DNA of 12,321 nucleotides, from contig JAGBXL010000241.1 of NCBI GenBank assembly GCA_017629325.1, forward strand, positions 1 to 12,321. The letters run 5' to 3'. The DNA is from Clostridia bacterium. GTDB lineage: Bacteria > Bacillota > Clostridia > UMGS1810. The notes below the pieces were generated by a model. That model saw only the letters and a program-made list of their open reading frames with translations. It did no database searches and was not told the origin of the DNA. The position numbers and the translations under genes were made by a program. Of this stretch, positions 1 to 7,088 are shown piece after piece (position 1 is the stretch's first letter; each line of letters opens with the position of its first letter).

Positions 1-1
1 G

Positions 2-31
2 GCTATGTTGACAGATAAAGATTTAGCCTGA
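2..31 (+). CDS. Possible C-terminal end of an upstream gene (partial)
   Basis: One plus-strand frame entering the window is open from base 2 and stops at a TGA at 29-31. It would encode a nine-residue tail reading AMLTDKDLA. The stop lies 22 bases before the next start codon, with that gene's ribosome binding site in between, as expected for genes in one operon. Nine residues are too few to assign a family, and chance openness over ten codons is quite possible. Confidence 0.3.
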   Translation, partial: AMLTDKDLA

Positions 32-53
32 CTATATAAGGGTGTGATATTTA

Positions 54-1115
54 ATGAATATTAAGGATTTGGTTTTTTGCTTTACTATTGCTTTTGCAAT
101 ATCTTTGGCAGCAACACCTTTTGTTATAAATTTAGCACACAAAATAGGTGCAGTTGATGTGCCCGATAATGAAAGACGAATTCACCAAAAACCTATTCCG
201 CGTCTTGGTGGCCTTGCTATTTTTTATGGTTTTTTAGTGGCACTACTGTGCTTTGCAAAAATCGACCAGCAGTTAAGAGGTATTCTTATAGGCTCACTTA
301 TTATTGTTGGAGTTGGAATTATTGATGATGTTAAGCAGCTTAGGGCAAGAGTGAAACTTGGTGCACAGCTTCTGGCTGCTGTGATAGCAGTTTTTCATAA
401 TGTTAGAATTACTGCAATAAGTGTTCCGGCATTTATATCTGAAACAGGTGTTTTGCAGCTTGGAATTTTAAGCATACCTATTACAATAGCCTGGATAGTT
501 GGCGTTACAAATGCAGTTAATTTAATCGATGGACTTGACGGACTGGCAGTTGGGGTTTCGTCTATCGCATCATTTTCGTTATTCTTTATAGCAATTCTTG
601 GCGGCGAGCAGAATGTTGCCATTATATCTGCAGCACTCGCCGGCGGTTGCCTAGGGTTTTTCCCCTACAACTTTAACCCCGCCAAAATATTTATGGGCGA
701 TACAGGCTCACAGTTTTTAGGGTTTATGCTCTCGGCAATATGTATTCAGGGCTTATTTAAGGGCTATGTTATTATTTCCTTTATTATTCCCCTTCTTATT
801 TTAGGTCTTCCTTTATTTGATACAATATTTGCAATTTTAAGAAGAGCGTGGAATCATAAGCCTATTATGGAAGCCGACAGAGGACATCTGCACCACAGAC
901 TTTTAGACAGCGGTTTTTCACAAAAGCAGACTGTTGCCATTTTATATATTATTGCATCGATACTTGGAATAAGTGCGGTACTCGTTCTTGAAAGAGGAGC
1001 TTATGTTGCTTGTATGCTGATTCTTATTGCAGTAAGCATTGCATTTGGTTTATATAAGCTTTTAAGAAAAAGATTTAATATAAAGAAAAAGCAAAAAAAG
1101 GAGCAGGATATATGA
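54..1115 (+). CDS. tagO: Undecaprenyl-phosphate GlcNAc-1-phosphate transferase (TagO/WecA type)
   Basis: This is an integral membrane enzyme of the polyprenyl-phosphate sugar-1-phosphate transferase family. It is expected to transfer GlcNAc-1-phosphate from UDP-GlcNAc to undecaprenyl phosphate, the first step of teichoic acid or other wall polymer synthesis. The 353-residue length is normal. Visible family motifs in order are RRIHxxPIPRLGG (41-53), the Asp pair D91-D92 followed by VKQL, NAVNLIDGLDGLA (153-165), PAKIFMGDTGS (209-219) and HLHHRL (278-283). Hydrophobic segments run through most of the protein, and the C-terminus is a short Lys-rich cytoplasmic tail. The HLHHRL loop and the following UDP-GlcNAc epimerase favour GlcNAc over MurNAc-pentapeptide as substrate, so this is not MraY. 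An AAGGGTGTG ribosome binding site lies just before the ATG. The gene overlaps the next one by four bases (ATGA), indicating translational coupling. Confidence 0.93.
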   Translation: MNIKDLVFCFTIAFAISLAATPFVINLAHKIGAVDVPDNERRIHQKPIPRLGGLAIFYGFLVALLCFAKIDQQLRGILIGSLIIVGVGIIDDVKQLRARVKLGAQLLAAVIAVFHNVRITAISVPAFISETGVLQLGILSIPITIAWIVGVTNAVNLIDGLDGLAVGVSSIASFSLFFIAILGGEQNVAIISAALAGGCLGFFPYNFNPAKIFMGDTGSQFLGFMLSAICIQGLFKGYVIISFIIPLLILGLPLFDTIFAILRRAWNHKPIMEADRGHLHHRLLDSGFSQKQTVAILYIIASILGISAVLVLERGAYVACMLILIAVSIAFGLYKLLRKRFNIKKKQKKEQDI

Positions 1116-2251
1116 TAAAGGTTATGTCTGTTTTCGGTACAAGACCGGAAGCTATAAAAATGGCTCCCCTTGTTAAAGAGCTTGAGAAAAATCCTTTAAT
1201 AGAATCTATTGTTACAGTTACTGCTCAGCACAGAGAAATGCTGGATCAGGTTCTTGAGATATTTGATATTAAACCCGATTACGATCTTAACATTATGCAA
1301 AAAGGTCAGACTCTTGCAGATATTACAACAAGAGCGTTAAACGGGCTTGATGAAGTTATAAAAGTAGCAAAGCCCGATATAATTCTTGTTCACGGTGATA
1401 CATCTACAACCTTTGCTGGTAGCCTTGCTGCCTTTTATAATCAGGTTAAAATAGGTCATGTTGAGGCTGGGCTAAGAACTTATGACAAGTATTCGCCATT
1501 CCCCGAAGAAATGAACCGAAAGCTTACAGGTGCAATGACGGATTTGCATTTTTCCCCTACCATATCAAACAAAAACAATCTTTTAAAAGAAAATGTTAGC
1601 GAAAGCACAATTTATATAACCGGAAACACTGTTATTGATGCACTTAAAACAACAGTTAAAAAAGATTATGTTTTTGCCGACAAAACTCTTAATTCCCTTG
1701 ACTTTGAGAATAAAAAAATTATTCTTATGACGGCCCACCGCAGAGAAAACCTTGGAAAACCCCTTGAGGATATTTGCACAGCGGCAAAAAACATTATAGA
1801 AAAACACCCCGATGCAGAGCTTGTTTATCCTATGCATCTTAACCCTAAGGTAAGAGATACTGCAACTGGAATTTTAGGCGGTATGGACAGAGTTCACCTT
1901 ATTGAGCCTTTAGATGTTGAAGAACTTCACAATGCAATGAAACGCTCATATTTAGTGCTTACAGATTCCGGCGGTCTTCAGGAAGAAGCACCAAGCCTTG
2001 GAAAGCCTGTTATTGTTTTAAGAAACGAAACCGAAAGGCCCGAGGCTGTTGAAGCAGGAACTGTTTTAATGGGCGGAGTTGACAGAGAAAATATTGAAAA
2101 GCTAGCCGATATGCTTTTAACAGACAAAAAAGCTTATGAAAAAATTGCAAAAACTGCAAATCCCTATGGTGATGGAAAAGCATCGGAAAGAATTGTTCAG
2201 GCAATACTCTATTTCTTTGGTGAAAGAGAAGAAAAACCTGAGGAATTTTGA
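1112..2251 (+). CDS. wecB: UDP-N-acetylglucosamine 2-epimerase (non-hydrolysing)
   Basis: The product interconverts UDP-GlcNAc and UDP-ManNAc in the cytoplasm (WecB/MnaA family). UDP-ManNAc is the second sugar donor for many Gram-positive wall polymers built on undecaprenyl-PP-GlcNAc, so it fits directly after the preceding transferase. The 379-residue length is normal. Signatures are FGTRPEAIK (8-16), HGDTSTTFAG (94-103) containing D96, HVEAGLRT (116-123) with E118, PFPEEMNRK (129-137) with E132, MTAHRRENLG (206-215) with H209, and the UDP-binding LTDSGGLQEEAP (283-294) followed by RNETERPEA. The residues matching the proposed catalytic Asp, two Glu and His of E. coli WecB are all present. 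The start is fixed by AAAGGAG at 1097-1103 and the four-base overlap with the upstream gene. Transcription probably ends at the hairpin directly downstream. Confidence 0.96.
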   Translation: MIKVMSVFGTRPEAIKMAPLVKELEKNPLIESIVTVTAQHREMLDQVLEIFDIKPDYDLNIMQKGQTLADITTRALNGLDEVIKVAKPDIILVHGDTSTTFAGSLAAFYNQVKIGHVEAGLRTYDKYSPFPEEMNRKLTGAMTDLHFSPTISNKNNLLKENVSESTIYITGNTVIDALKTTVKKDYVFADKTLNSLDFENKKIILMTAHRRENLGKPLEDICTAAKNIIEKHPDAELVYPMHLNPKVRDTATGILGGMDRVHLIEPLDVEELHNAMKRSYLVLTDSGGLQEEAPSLGKPVIVLRNETERPEAVEAGTVLMGGVDRENIEKLADMLLTDKKAYEKIAKTANPYGDGKASERIVQAILYFFGEREEKPEEF

Positions 2252-2271
2252 TTTTAAAATATATTGTCCAC

Positions 2272-2307
2272 AAAAAAATAAGAGCTCATTTGAGCTCTTA
2301 TTTTTTT
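2272..2307. terminator. Bidirectional Rho-independent terminator
   Basis: A perfect inverted repeat, ATAAGAGCTCA / TGAGCTCTTAT around a tiny loop, is flanked by a run of seven A on the left and seven T on the right. It therefore gives a GC-containing stem followed by a U tract on both strands. It sits between the convergent epimerase gene and the minus-strand zinc-ribbon gene and can end both transcripts. Confidence 0.93.
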
Positions 2308-2325
2308 GTAATTATTATTTTTTAA

Positions 2326-2748
2326 TTATTCTTCGCAGTCTGTGCAGCCATCACAGTTACCGTCGCACTGAATTTCGATATCAAATTCTTCGCCGCATTC
2401 GGGGCATGTTACGGGGTTATCTGTGTCGAAAAAGTCTTCATCAAGGCAAACTACTGCACCGCATTTTGGACAATCGATTTCGTAGTATTCAAAATCATTG
2501 AAATCGTCATCATCGTCATCTTCGTCATACACAAGCTCGTCCTCAATTGTTGCGAGATCTTCGTCGATTAAATCAACCTGATCTGCAATCTCATCCTGAA
2601 GCTGTGCAAGTTCATCAACAGAATCGTTGATTTCATCAAGAACATTTATGATGCCTTCGAAGATTGCACCGTAGTCGGATTCGGGATCAACTTTAAGACC
2701 GTCTATAAGACCTTTAAGATATGAAAGCTGATTAGAAATGTTTTCCAT
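2326..2748 (-). CDS. Acidic CD1247-type protein with zinc ribbon and C-terminal Cys cluster
   Basis: The 140-residue cytoplasmic protein resembles the small acidic Clostridia proteins with an N-terminal 'CD1247' domain, which recur beside efp; their function is unknown. Residues 1-73 are predicted helical, with the family-like opening LSYLKGLIDGL (9-19) and regularly spaced Glu/Asp and Leu. A run of Asp follows at 75-86. The C-terminal part holds two CxxC knuckles, CPKC (93-96) and CPEC (115-118), forming a treble-clef or rubredoxin-like zinc ribbon, with an extra C101. Unusually, a further cluster C128-x3-C132-x2-C135-x2-C138 ends the protein. AAAGGAG at 2758-2764 is a strong ribosome binding site. 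The gene lies 38 bases after efp and is probably co-transcribed. Some databases label relatives 'AraC family regulator'; no helix-turn-helix of that type is visible. Confidence 0.8.
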   Translation of the reverse strand: MENISNQLSYLKGLIDGLKVDPESDYGAIFEGIINVLDEINDSVDELAQLQDEIADQVDLIDEDLATIEDELVYDEDDDDDDFNDFEYYEIDCPKCGAVVCLDEDFFDTDNPVTCPECGEEFDIEIQCDGNCDGCTDCEE

Positions 2749-2786
2749 TTAAATACACTCCTTTTTAAATTTGCTTATTTTGCAAA

Positions 2787-3344
2787 TTAAACTCTTTCCA
2801 TGTATTCGCCGGTTCTTGTATCTACTCTTATGAAATCGTTCTGATTTACAAAGAGGGGAACCATGATTGTGGCACCTGTTTCTAAGGTTGCGGGTTTGGT
2901 TGCACCTGTTGAAGTGTCGCCTTTAAAGCCAGGCTCTGTTTCGGTAACTTCAAGCTCAACAAATGTGGGGGGTTCAACACCAAACACATTGCCCTTATAG
3001 GAAAGAACTTTAACTACCATATTTTCTTTTACAAATTTAAGAGAATCACCAAGCTGATCACCATTTAATGGCATCTGCTCGTAGGTTTCCTGATCCATGA
3101 AGTAGAAGAGGTCGCCGTCGCTGTAAAGATATTCGTAATCCTTTCTTTCTATATGAGCCTTAGGCATTTTTTCTGTTGGTCTAAATGTTTTTTCAACAAC
3201 GCCGCCTGTGATAACATTTTTTAATTTTGTTCTTACAAAAGCAGCACCTTTACCGGGTTTAACATGCTGGAATTCAACAATCTGGAATACATTGCCGTCC
3301 AGTTCAAATGTTACGCCGTTTCTAAATTCACCTGCTGATATCAT
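2787..3344 (-). CDS. efp: Translation elongation factor P
   Basis: EF-P binds between the ribosomal P and E sites and relieves stalling at consecutive prolines. The 185-residue product has the three-part beta-barrel family pattern. The N-terminal KOW-like domain has the exposed loop HVKPGKGAAFVRTKLKN (27-43), with K32 at the tip position that is post-translationally modified in many bacteria. The central OB domain covers about 65-127, and the C-terminal domain ends in the conserved FIRVDTRTGEYMERV (171-185). I place the start at the ATG at 3344, because GGAGG at 3352-3356 lies seven bases upstream. A longer reading begins 33 bases earlier but would translate through this ribosome binding site and past the likely transcription start, and its extra residues are not EF-P-like. 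It has its own promoter and follows an Xaa-Pro peptidase gene, a common Firmicutes arrangement. Confidence 0.97.
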   Translation of the reverse strand: MISAGEFRNGVTFELDGNVFQIVEFQHVKPGKGAAFVRTKLKNVITGGVVEKTFRPTEKMPKAHIERKDYEYLYSDGDLFYFMDQETYEQMPLNGDQLGDSLKFVKENMVVKVLSYKGNVFGVEPPTFVELEVTETEPGFKGDTSTGATKPATLETGATIMVPLFVNQNDFIRVDTRTGEYMERV

Positions 3345-3351
3345 AATTATA

Positions 3352-3356
3352 CCTCC
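3352..3356 (-). promoter_or_regulatory. Ribosome binding site deciding the efp start
   Basis: The minus strand reads GGAGG here, followed by seven bases and then ATG (3344-3342). It supports the MISAGEFRNG start over the longer in-frame ATG at 3377, which lies upstream of this site. Confidence 0.9.
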
Positions 3357-3378
3357 ATATTTTTCAATACTTGACATT

Positions 3379-3407
3379 ATTATACCTTAATTATACAAAT
3401 AATGCAA
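3379..3407 (-). promoter_or_regulatory. Sigma-A-type promoter of efp
   Basis: On the minus strand a TTGCAT -35 box (3402-3407) is separated by exactly 17 bases from a perfect TATAAT -10 box (3379-3384). The expected start of transcription near 3372 would leave a leader of about 28 bases containing the efp ribosome binding site. The -35 box is also one arm of a small inverted repeat, ATGCAA-N7-TTGCAT, on 3402-3420. Confidence 0.85.
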
Positions 3408-3426
3408 GTGTTTTTTGCATATTTGA

Positions 3427-4470
3427 TTATAATATTATAAGTTCCTTGGGGGATTTTGAAAGGATTTCGCAGCCATTCTTTTTTACAACTGTTAAATCTT
3501 CTATTCTGACTCCCGTGTTTCCTTCGAGATACACACCGGGCTCTACTGTTATTACGGTGTTTTCTTTAAGGGGGGTTTTGTTTCTTGGTGAAAGATTAGG
3601 TGCTTCGTGAATATAAAGCCCCACACTATGACCAAGGCTGTGGGCAAAAGCATTTTTATAGTGTTTATCAAGATAATCTCTTGCGACCTTATCTACATAC
3701 TCACCGCTGACGCCCTCTTTAAGTGCATTAAGAGACATCAATTGTGCCTCTAATACCCTACCATAGATTTCTCTTTTTTCATCTGAAACCTCGCCTACTG
3801 CAACGGTTCTTGTCATATCGCTGCAATATCCATTTACGGTGCAGCCGTAATCAAGGACAATAAAATCGCCTTTTTTAACCTTTTCATCAGTTGGAATCGC
3901 ATGAGGAAGGCTTGCTCTTGTGCCCGATGCAGCAATGGTTGAAAATGCAATATCATCAGCACCGTTTTTCTTCATAAAAGAATCAATCTCAGCGGCAATC
4001 TGCTTTTCTGTTACACCCTCTTGGATATACGAGCAGATATAATTAAATGCCATATCTGTTATATGGGCAGCTTTTTTTATAAATTCAATTTCACCTTCGT
4101 CTTTTACTTCTCTTAAAGAATCGGTCATATTACCTAGGGGTACAAGATTTTTTATCTGACCTGATAATTCCGAATATTTTTTATAAGAAATACTCTGGTC
4201 TTCAAAACCGCATACTTCCCCATTAGAAACAAAATCCGCTGGGCTTACAAGGGCAATATTTTTTACCTCAAACCCCTTACAAATCATTGAGGCATATTCG
4301 GTGTAGCGGGTGTCGGTTACAACGATAAGCTTATCTTTTCCTATAACAAGATAGCCTTCGCCTTTGTAAAAACCGCTGTAATAATACAGATTCTTTTCGT
4401 CGGTTATAAAAACTGTATCTATTTTTTCTAATGACATTTTGTCAAGAAGTTTTTTTACTCTATAATTCAA
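3427..4470 (-). CDS. pepQ: M24 family Xaa-Pro aminopeptidase/dipeptidase
   Basis: This is a cytoplasmic metallopeptidase with the pita-bread fold, expected to cleave peptides at Xaa-Pro bonds. It has an N-terminal creatinase-type domain (about 1-125) and a catalytic domain. The five dinuclear metal ligands are visible, numbered from the upstream GTG: D210 in VLDYG, D221 in SDMTRT, H284 in HSLGHSVG, E313 in VEPGVY and E327 in VRIEDL. H193 (LPHA) and H291 (IHEAP) fit the substrate-binding histidines. The start is debatable: a GTG at 4479 has no clear ribosome binding site, while a TTG at 4470 has AAGGTG at 4477-4482 and gives the family-like MNYRVKKL. I prefer TTG (347 residues). Its ribosome binding site overlaps the nth stop codon, implying coupling. 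It is the last gene of the cdaA operon. Aminopeptidase P and prolidase (PepQ) forms cannot be separated by eye. Confidence 0.92.
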   Translation of the reverse strand: MNYRVKKLLDKMSLEKIDTVFITDEKNLYYYSGFYKGEGYLVIGKDKLIVVTDTRYTEYASMICKGFEVKNIALVSPADFVSNGEVCGFEDQSISYKKYSELSGQIKNLVPLGNMTDSLREVKDEGEIEFIKKAAHITDMAFNYICSYIQEGVTEKQIAAEIDSFMKKNGADDIAFSTIAASGTRASLPHAIPTDEKVKKGDFIVLDYGCTVNGYCSDMTRTVAVGEVSDEKREIYGRVLEAQLMSLNALKEGVSGEYVDKVARDYLDKHYKNAFAHSLGHSVGLYIHEAPNLSPRNKTPLKENTVITVEPGVYLEGNTGVRIEDLTVVKKNGCEILSKSPKELIIL

Positions 4471-4476
4471 ATTTCT

Positions 4477-4482
4477 CACCTT
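4477..4482 (-). promoter_or_regulatory. Ribosome binding site overlapping the nth stop codon
   Basis: The minus strand reads AAGGTG here, overlapping the TAA stop of nth (4483-4481) and placed six bases before a TTG at 4470-4468. It supports the TTG start of the peptidase over the GTG at 4479, which lies inside this site. Confidence 0.6.
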
Positions 4483-5122
4483 AAATAAACTTTTTTACAT
4501 TTTTCTTTTTGCACAAATGTGATATAGGGCAGCTTGTGCACACAGGCTTTGCGGCATTGCAGATGGCTCTTCCGTGATACACAAGCTGATGGCAAAACCT
4601 TGTTTGATAATCGGACGGAACTATTTTTTTAAGAGCAAATTCTATTTTAACAGGGTCTTTTTCATTTACCAGCCCTATTCGGTTTGTTAGGCGGATAGCG
4701 TGGGTATCTATAACAAGACCGGGAATTCCATATACATCGCCTAGAATTAGATTGGCGGTTTTTCTGCCGACTCCCGCCAAAGATAAAAGGTCTTCCATAT
4801 TATTTGGAACATTACCGCCAAAATCGGATATTATTTTTTTTGATGATGCAATAATATTTTTTCCCTTTGTTCTGAAAAATCCGCAGGGTTTTATTATTGC
4901 ACACAGTTCTTCTTCATTTGCCTGTGCAAAATCATAAACTGAAGTATATTTTTTAAAAAGCTCTTTTGTTACAATATTTACTCTGGCATCTGTGCACTGT
5001 GCCGATAGCTGAACTGCCACCAAAAGCTCATGAGGTGTGGAAAAATCAAGAGAGCACTTTGCATCGGAATAAACCTTATCAAAAACCTCTTTTATTTTTA
5101 GTATTGTTTCTTTTTTTGTCAT
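4481..5122 (-). CDS. nth: Endonuclease III (DNA glycosylase/AP lyase)
   Basis: The product removes oxidised pyrimidines from DNA and nicks the abasic site during base excision repair. The 213-residue length matches E. coli Nth (211). The helix-hairpin-helix motif LLSLAGVGRKTANLIL (112-127) contains the Schiff-base lysine K121, and the catalytic aspartate is D139 in VIDTHA. The C-terminal [4Fe-4S] cluster ligands have the exact family spacing C188-x6-C195-x2-C198-x5-C204. AAGGAA at 5131-5136, eight bases before the ATG, is the ribosome binding site and lies just after the stop of the GlmM-like gene. Its position inside the c-di-AMP operon means repair enzyme and second-messenger synthase would be co-expressed. 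Confidence 0.97.
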   Translation of the reverse strand: MTKKETILKIKEVFDKVYSDAKCSLDFSTPHELLVAVQLSAQCTDARVNIVTKELFKKYTSVYDFAQANEEELCAIIKPCGFFRTKGKNIIASSKKIISDFGGNVPNNMEDLLSLAGVGRKTANLILGDVYGIPGLVIDTHAIRLTNRIGLVNEKDPVKIEFALKKIVPSDYQTRFCHQLVYHGRAICNAAKPVCTSCPISHLCKKKNVKKFI

Positions 5123-5138
5123 ATAAATTTTTCCTTAA

Positions 5139-6041
5139 TTATAGTTTCGACATGGGAAGACCACTTTTTTTATATGCCCCTGCAAGAGATACAGCCATAA
5201 CAAGACCGTCTTTTGCACTGCTGTGGTTTTCATGACAAACTCCACATATTTCGGAAATTCTTTTTGAATCTATAAGCTTGCCCTTTTCATCACAGGCAAG
5301 AAGGTGGTCGCCGTCGCCGTCCATTGCAATGCCGAAGCTGCAATTATTGGAAACAACAAAATTCATAAGACCATCTATATGTGAAGAGCCACAGTTATCA
5401 TTTATGTTTATTCCGTTTGGAACATTATTGAGCATTTCCACATCGGCACCCAGTTCTTTAAAGCACAACTTGGCACACTGATAGGCTGCACCGTTGGCAC
5501 AGTCTATGGCAACCTTCATTCCCGAAAGATCGCCTCCTACGGTGAGTTTTATAAGGTCAACATAGTCGCGGAGCGCTGTGTGGGTGCGGCTTATTTTTCC
5601 AAGTTCACCGCCTGTTTTAATAGGGGGCATAATAAGTTTTCCTGTGGCAAATGCTTCGATTTTATCTTCGTCTTGTGCAGTTAATTTATAGCCCTCATTA
5701 TCAAAAAACTTTATTCCGTTATATTCCATTGGCTTATGGGAAGCTGATATGGAAACACCTGCGGTCATTTTATATTTTTTTACAAGAAATGCAACTGCCG
5801 GCGACGGAATAATACCAACACTTTCAACCATGGCACCCATTGAGCAAAGCCCCGCAACGAGAGCTGATTCAAGCATATAGCCCGATATTCTGGTGTCTCT
5901 GCCAACGAGTATTTTGGGAATTTCACCGGAATTTTCAGAAAGAAAAGAAACAAGTGCCTGCCCAAGCTTAAATGCAAGCTCGGCAGTTAAGTCTTTATTT
6001 GCAATACCTTTTATACCGTCGGAACCAAAAAGTCTGGTCAT
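5139..6041 (-). CDS. glmM: C-terminally truncated GlmM-like protein, probably catalytically inactive
   Basis: The first 290 or so residues align throughout with GlmM, the phosphoglucosamine mutase that makes GlcN-1-phosphate. Matching stretches are RLFGSDGIKGIANKDLT (3-19), GRDTRISGYMLE (47-58), the phosphoserine loop around S101, NGININDNCGSSH (209-221) and the metal loop DGDGD (241-245). Three normally invariant positions differ: R11 of the TDGxRG motif is K, N103 of SASHNP is K, and R246 of DGDGDR is H. The protein ends at residue 300 (family about 445), so it lacks the rest of domain 3 with the sugar-binding GExSGH loop and all of domain 4 with the RxSGTEP phosphate site. No missing part appears in another frame, because nth starts 17 bases later. 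A good ribosome binding site (AGAAGGAA) and an intact frame suggest it is still translated. It sits at the canonical glmM place after cdaA and cdaR. It is either a pseudogene remnant or a regulatory pseudoenzyme. Confidence 0.85.
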   Translation of the reverse strand: MTRLFGSDGIKGIANKDLTAELAFKLGQALVSFLSENSGEIPKILVGRDTRISGYMLESALVAGLCSMGAMVESVGIIPSPAVAFLVKKYKMTAGVSISASHKPMEYNGIKFFDNEGYKLTAQDEDKIEAFATGKLIMPPIKTGGELGKISRTHTALRDYVDLIKLTVGGDLSGMKVAIDCANGAAYQCAKLCFKELGADVEMLNNVPNGININDNCGSSHIDGLMNFVVSNNCSFGIAMDGDGDHLLACDEKGKLIDSKRISEICGVCHENHSSAKDGLVMAVSLAGAYKKSGLPMSKL

Positions 6042-6056
6042 TTACAATCATTCCTT

Positions 6057-7088
6057 CTATTTATTATCTTCTACTGTGGCTTTTACCTTTACCTCGGGGA
6101 CATCAACATACCAAACACTATTGGCAAGTTCTGCTGCCTTTACCTTTTCAAAGGTTTTGCCTGTGTATATGCCCGAAACATCAATATCTTCTGTATATAC
6201 TATTCTTTTTGAATCAGAATATTTTTCAAGTGCAGCAAATGTTCCTTTTAATTTTACTTTCATTTCAAGCCCACCAGCTTTAGTTTGAGTGCCATCGCCC
6301 GACACAGAAAGTTTTACGCTTTTGCCGTAGTGGTTTTTATTAACCTCATCGGCATATTTGGGCATAAGAACAACATTTACTTCTTTTACTGTGTAAAGAT
6401 TAAAGCTGATTTTTGAATTTTCAACAGTTTTTTTGAAATTAGTGCTGTCGATTATTCTTGAATTCTTATCATAAAATTCTATTTTACAAACCTTTTCACT
6501 GTCTTTCGTGCTGATGGTGTTATAATCAAAGAGTACTTCTGCCCTATCTACAATTGATATAACAGATGATGCTCCTGTTATTTTAACTGTTTCGTTATGG
6601 TTTTTAACATCTTCAAGAGTGTAGCCATCGGGAAGCTTGCCTGATGTTTTAATATTGACTTTTATATCTTTTTGCTCAATATTTTCTGCCTTAACTCTTA
6701 GTTTGTATGGTTCAATTTTTACAACATCAACCCCTGAAATTTCACAATCGATAGAAGGCTTGATGCTATATGTGCCGGCTCTTTTAACGCTGCCCATATC
6801 TAAGTAGCAGGTGATATTTTTCTCTTTAACATGGCACACAACATTTCTTTTGCCTTTTAATCGCACCTGTATTTTGGAATTACCTTTTAGAATCTCGGAA
6901 TTTTCGCCGGTTAAAACCATGCTGCCATCTTCAAAAAGCTCGCTTACATTTGTACATTTCACACTCACATTGGAAACCAATACCTCATGCATGGGGCTGA
7001 CCTCGTAGGCAACATAAGCCCATATTAAAACTGCCATTATAACCGAAGCTACGGCAAAGAAAGCATTTGTTTTATAGAATTTTTTCAT
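6057..7088 (-). CDS. cdaR: CdaR (YbbR-domain regulator of the diadenylate cyclase)
   Basis: The 343-residue protein has one N-terminal membrane segment (about 8-28, rich in Ala, Val and Ile with a Trp) and a long extracytoplasmic beta-rich region with a repeated YbbR pattern. CdaR proteins interact with CdaA and modulate c-di-AMP synthesis. Repeats can be traced at about 34-132, 137-215 and 230-341; the second contains LPDGYTLEDV and VKITGASSVIS, a typical YbbR 'G-x-x-x-x-I' core. Three repeats is fewer than the four usual in B. subtilis CdaR (483 residues). The ATG overlaps the cdaA stop in an ATGA, and the stop is 15 bases before the GlmM-like start. Sequence conservation in this family is low, so the assignment rests on position, topology and repeat pattern together. 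Confidence 0.9.
   Translation of the reverse strand: MKKFYKTNAFFAVASVIMAVLIWAYVAYEVSPMHEVLVSNVSVKCTNVSELFEDGSMVLTGENSEILKGNSKIQVRLKGKRNVVCHVKEKNITCYLDMGSVKRAGTYSIKPSIDCEISGVDVVKIEPYKLRVKAENIEQKDIKVNIKTSGKLPDGYTLEDVKNHNETVKITGASSVISIVDRAEVLFDYNTISTKDSEKVCKIEFYDKNSRIIDSTNFKKTVENSKISFNLYTVKEVNVVLMPKYADEVNKNHYGKSVKLSVSGDGTQTKAGGLEMKVKLKGTFAALEKYSDSKRIVYTEDIDVSGIYTGKTFEKVKAAELANSVWYVDVPEVKVKATVEDNK

Noticed and set aside
2136..2501. Plus-strand open frame across the end of the epimerase and into the zinc-ribbon gene
   Set aside because: It runs through the bidirectional terminator, overlaps two well-supported genes in other frames, has no ribosome binding site and has no recognisable protein features.
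3345..3377. Longer efp start adding 11 residues (MSSIEKYGGII)
   Set aside because: It would translate through the strong GGAGG site, and its start lies upstream of the expected transcription start of the efp promoter.
3371..3396. TTGACA followed by TTATAC on the plus strand
   Set aside because: The spacing of 14 bases is too short, and no plus-strand gene follows until 9021.
5780..6288. Antisense open frames over the GlmM-like and cdaR genes
   Set aside because: They are codon-bias shadows with low-complexity Ser/Phe/Leu content and no start signals.
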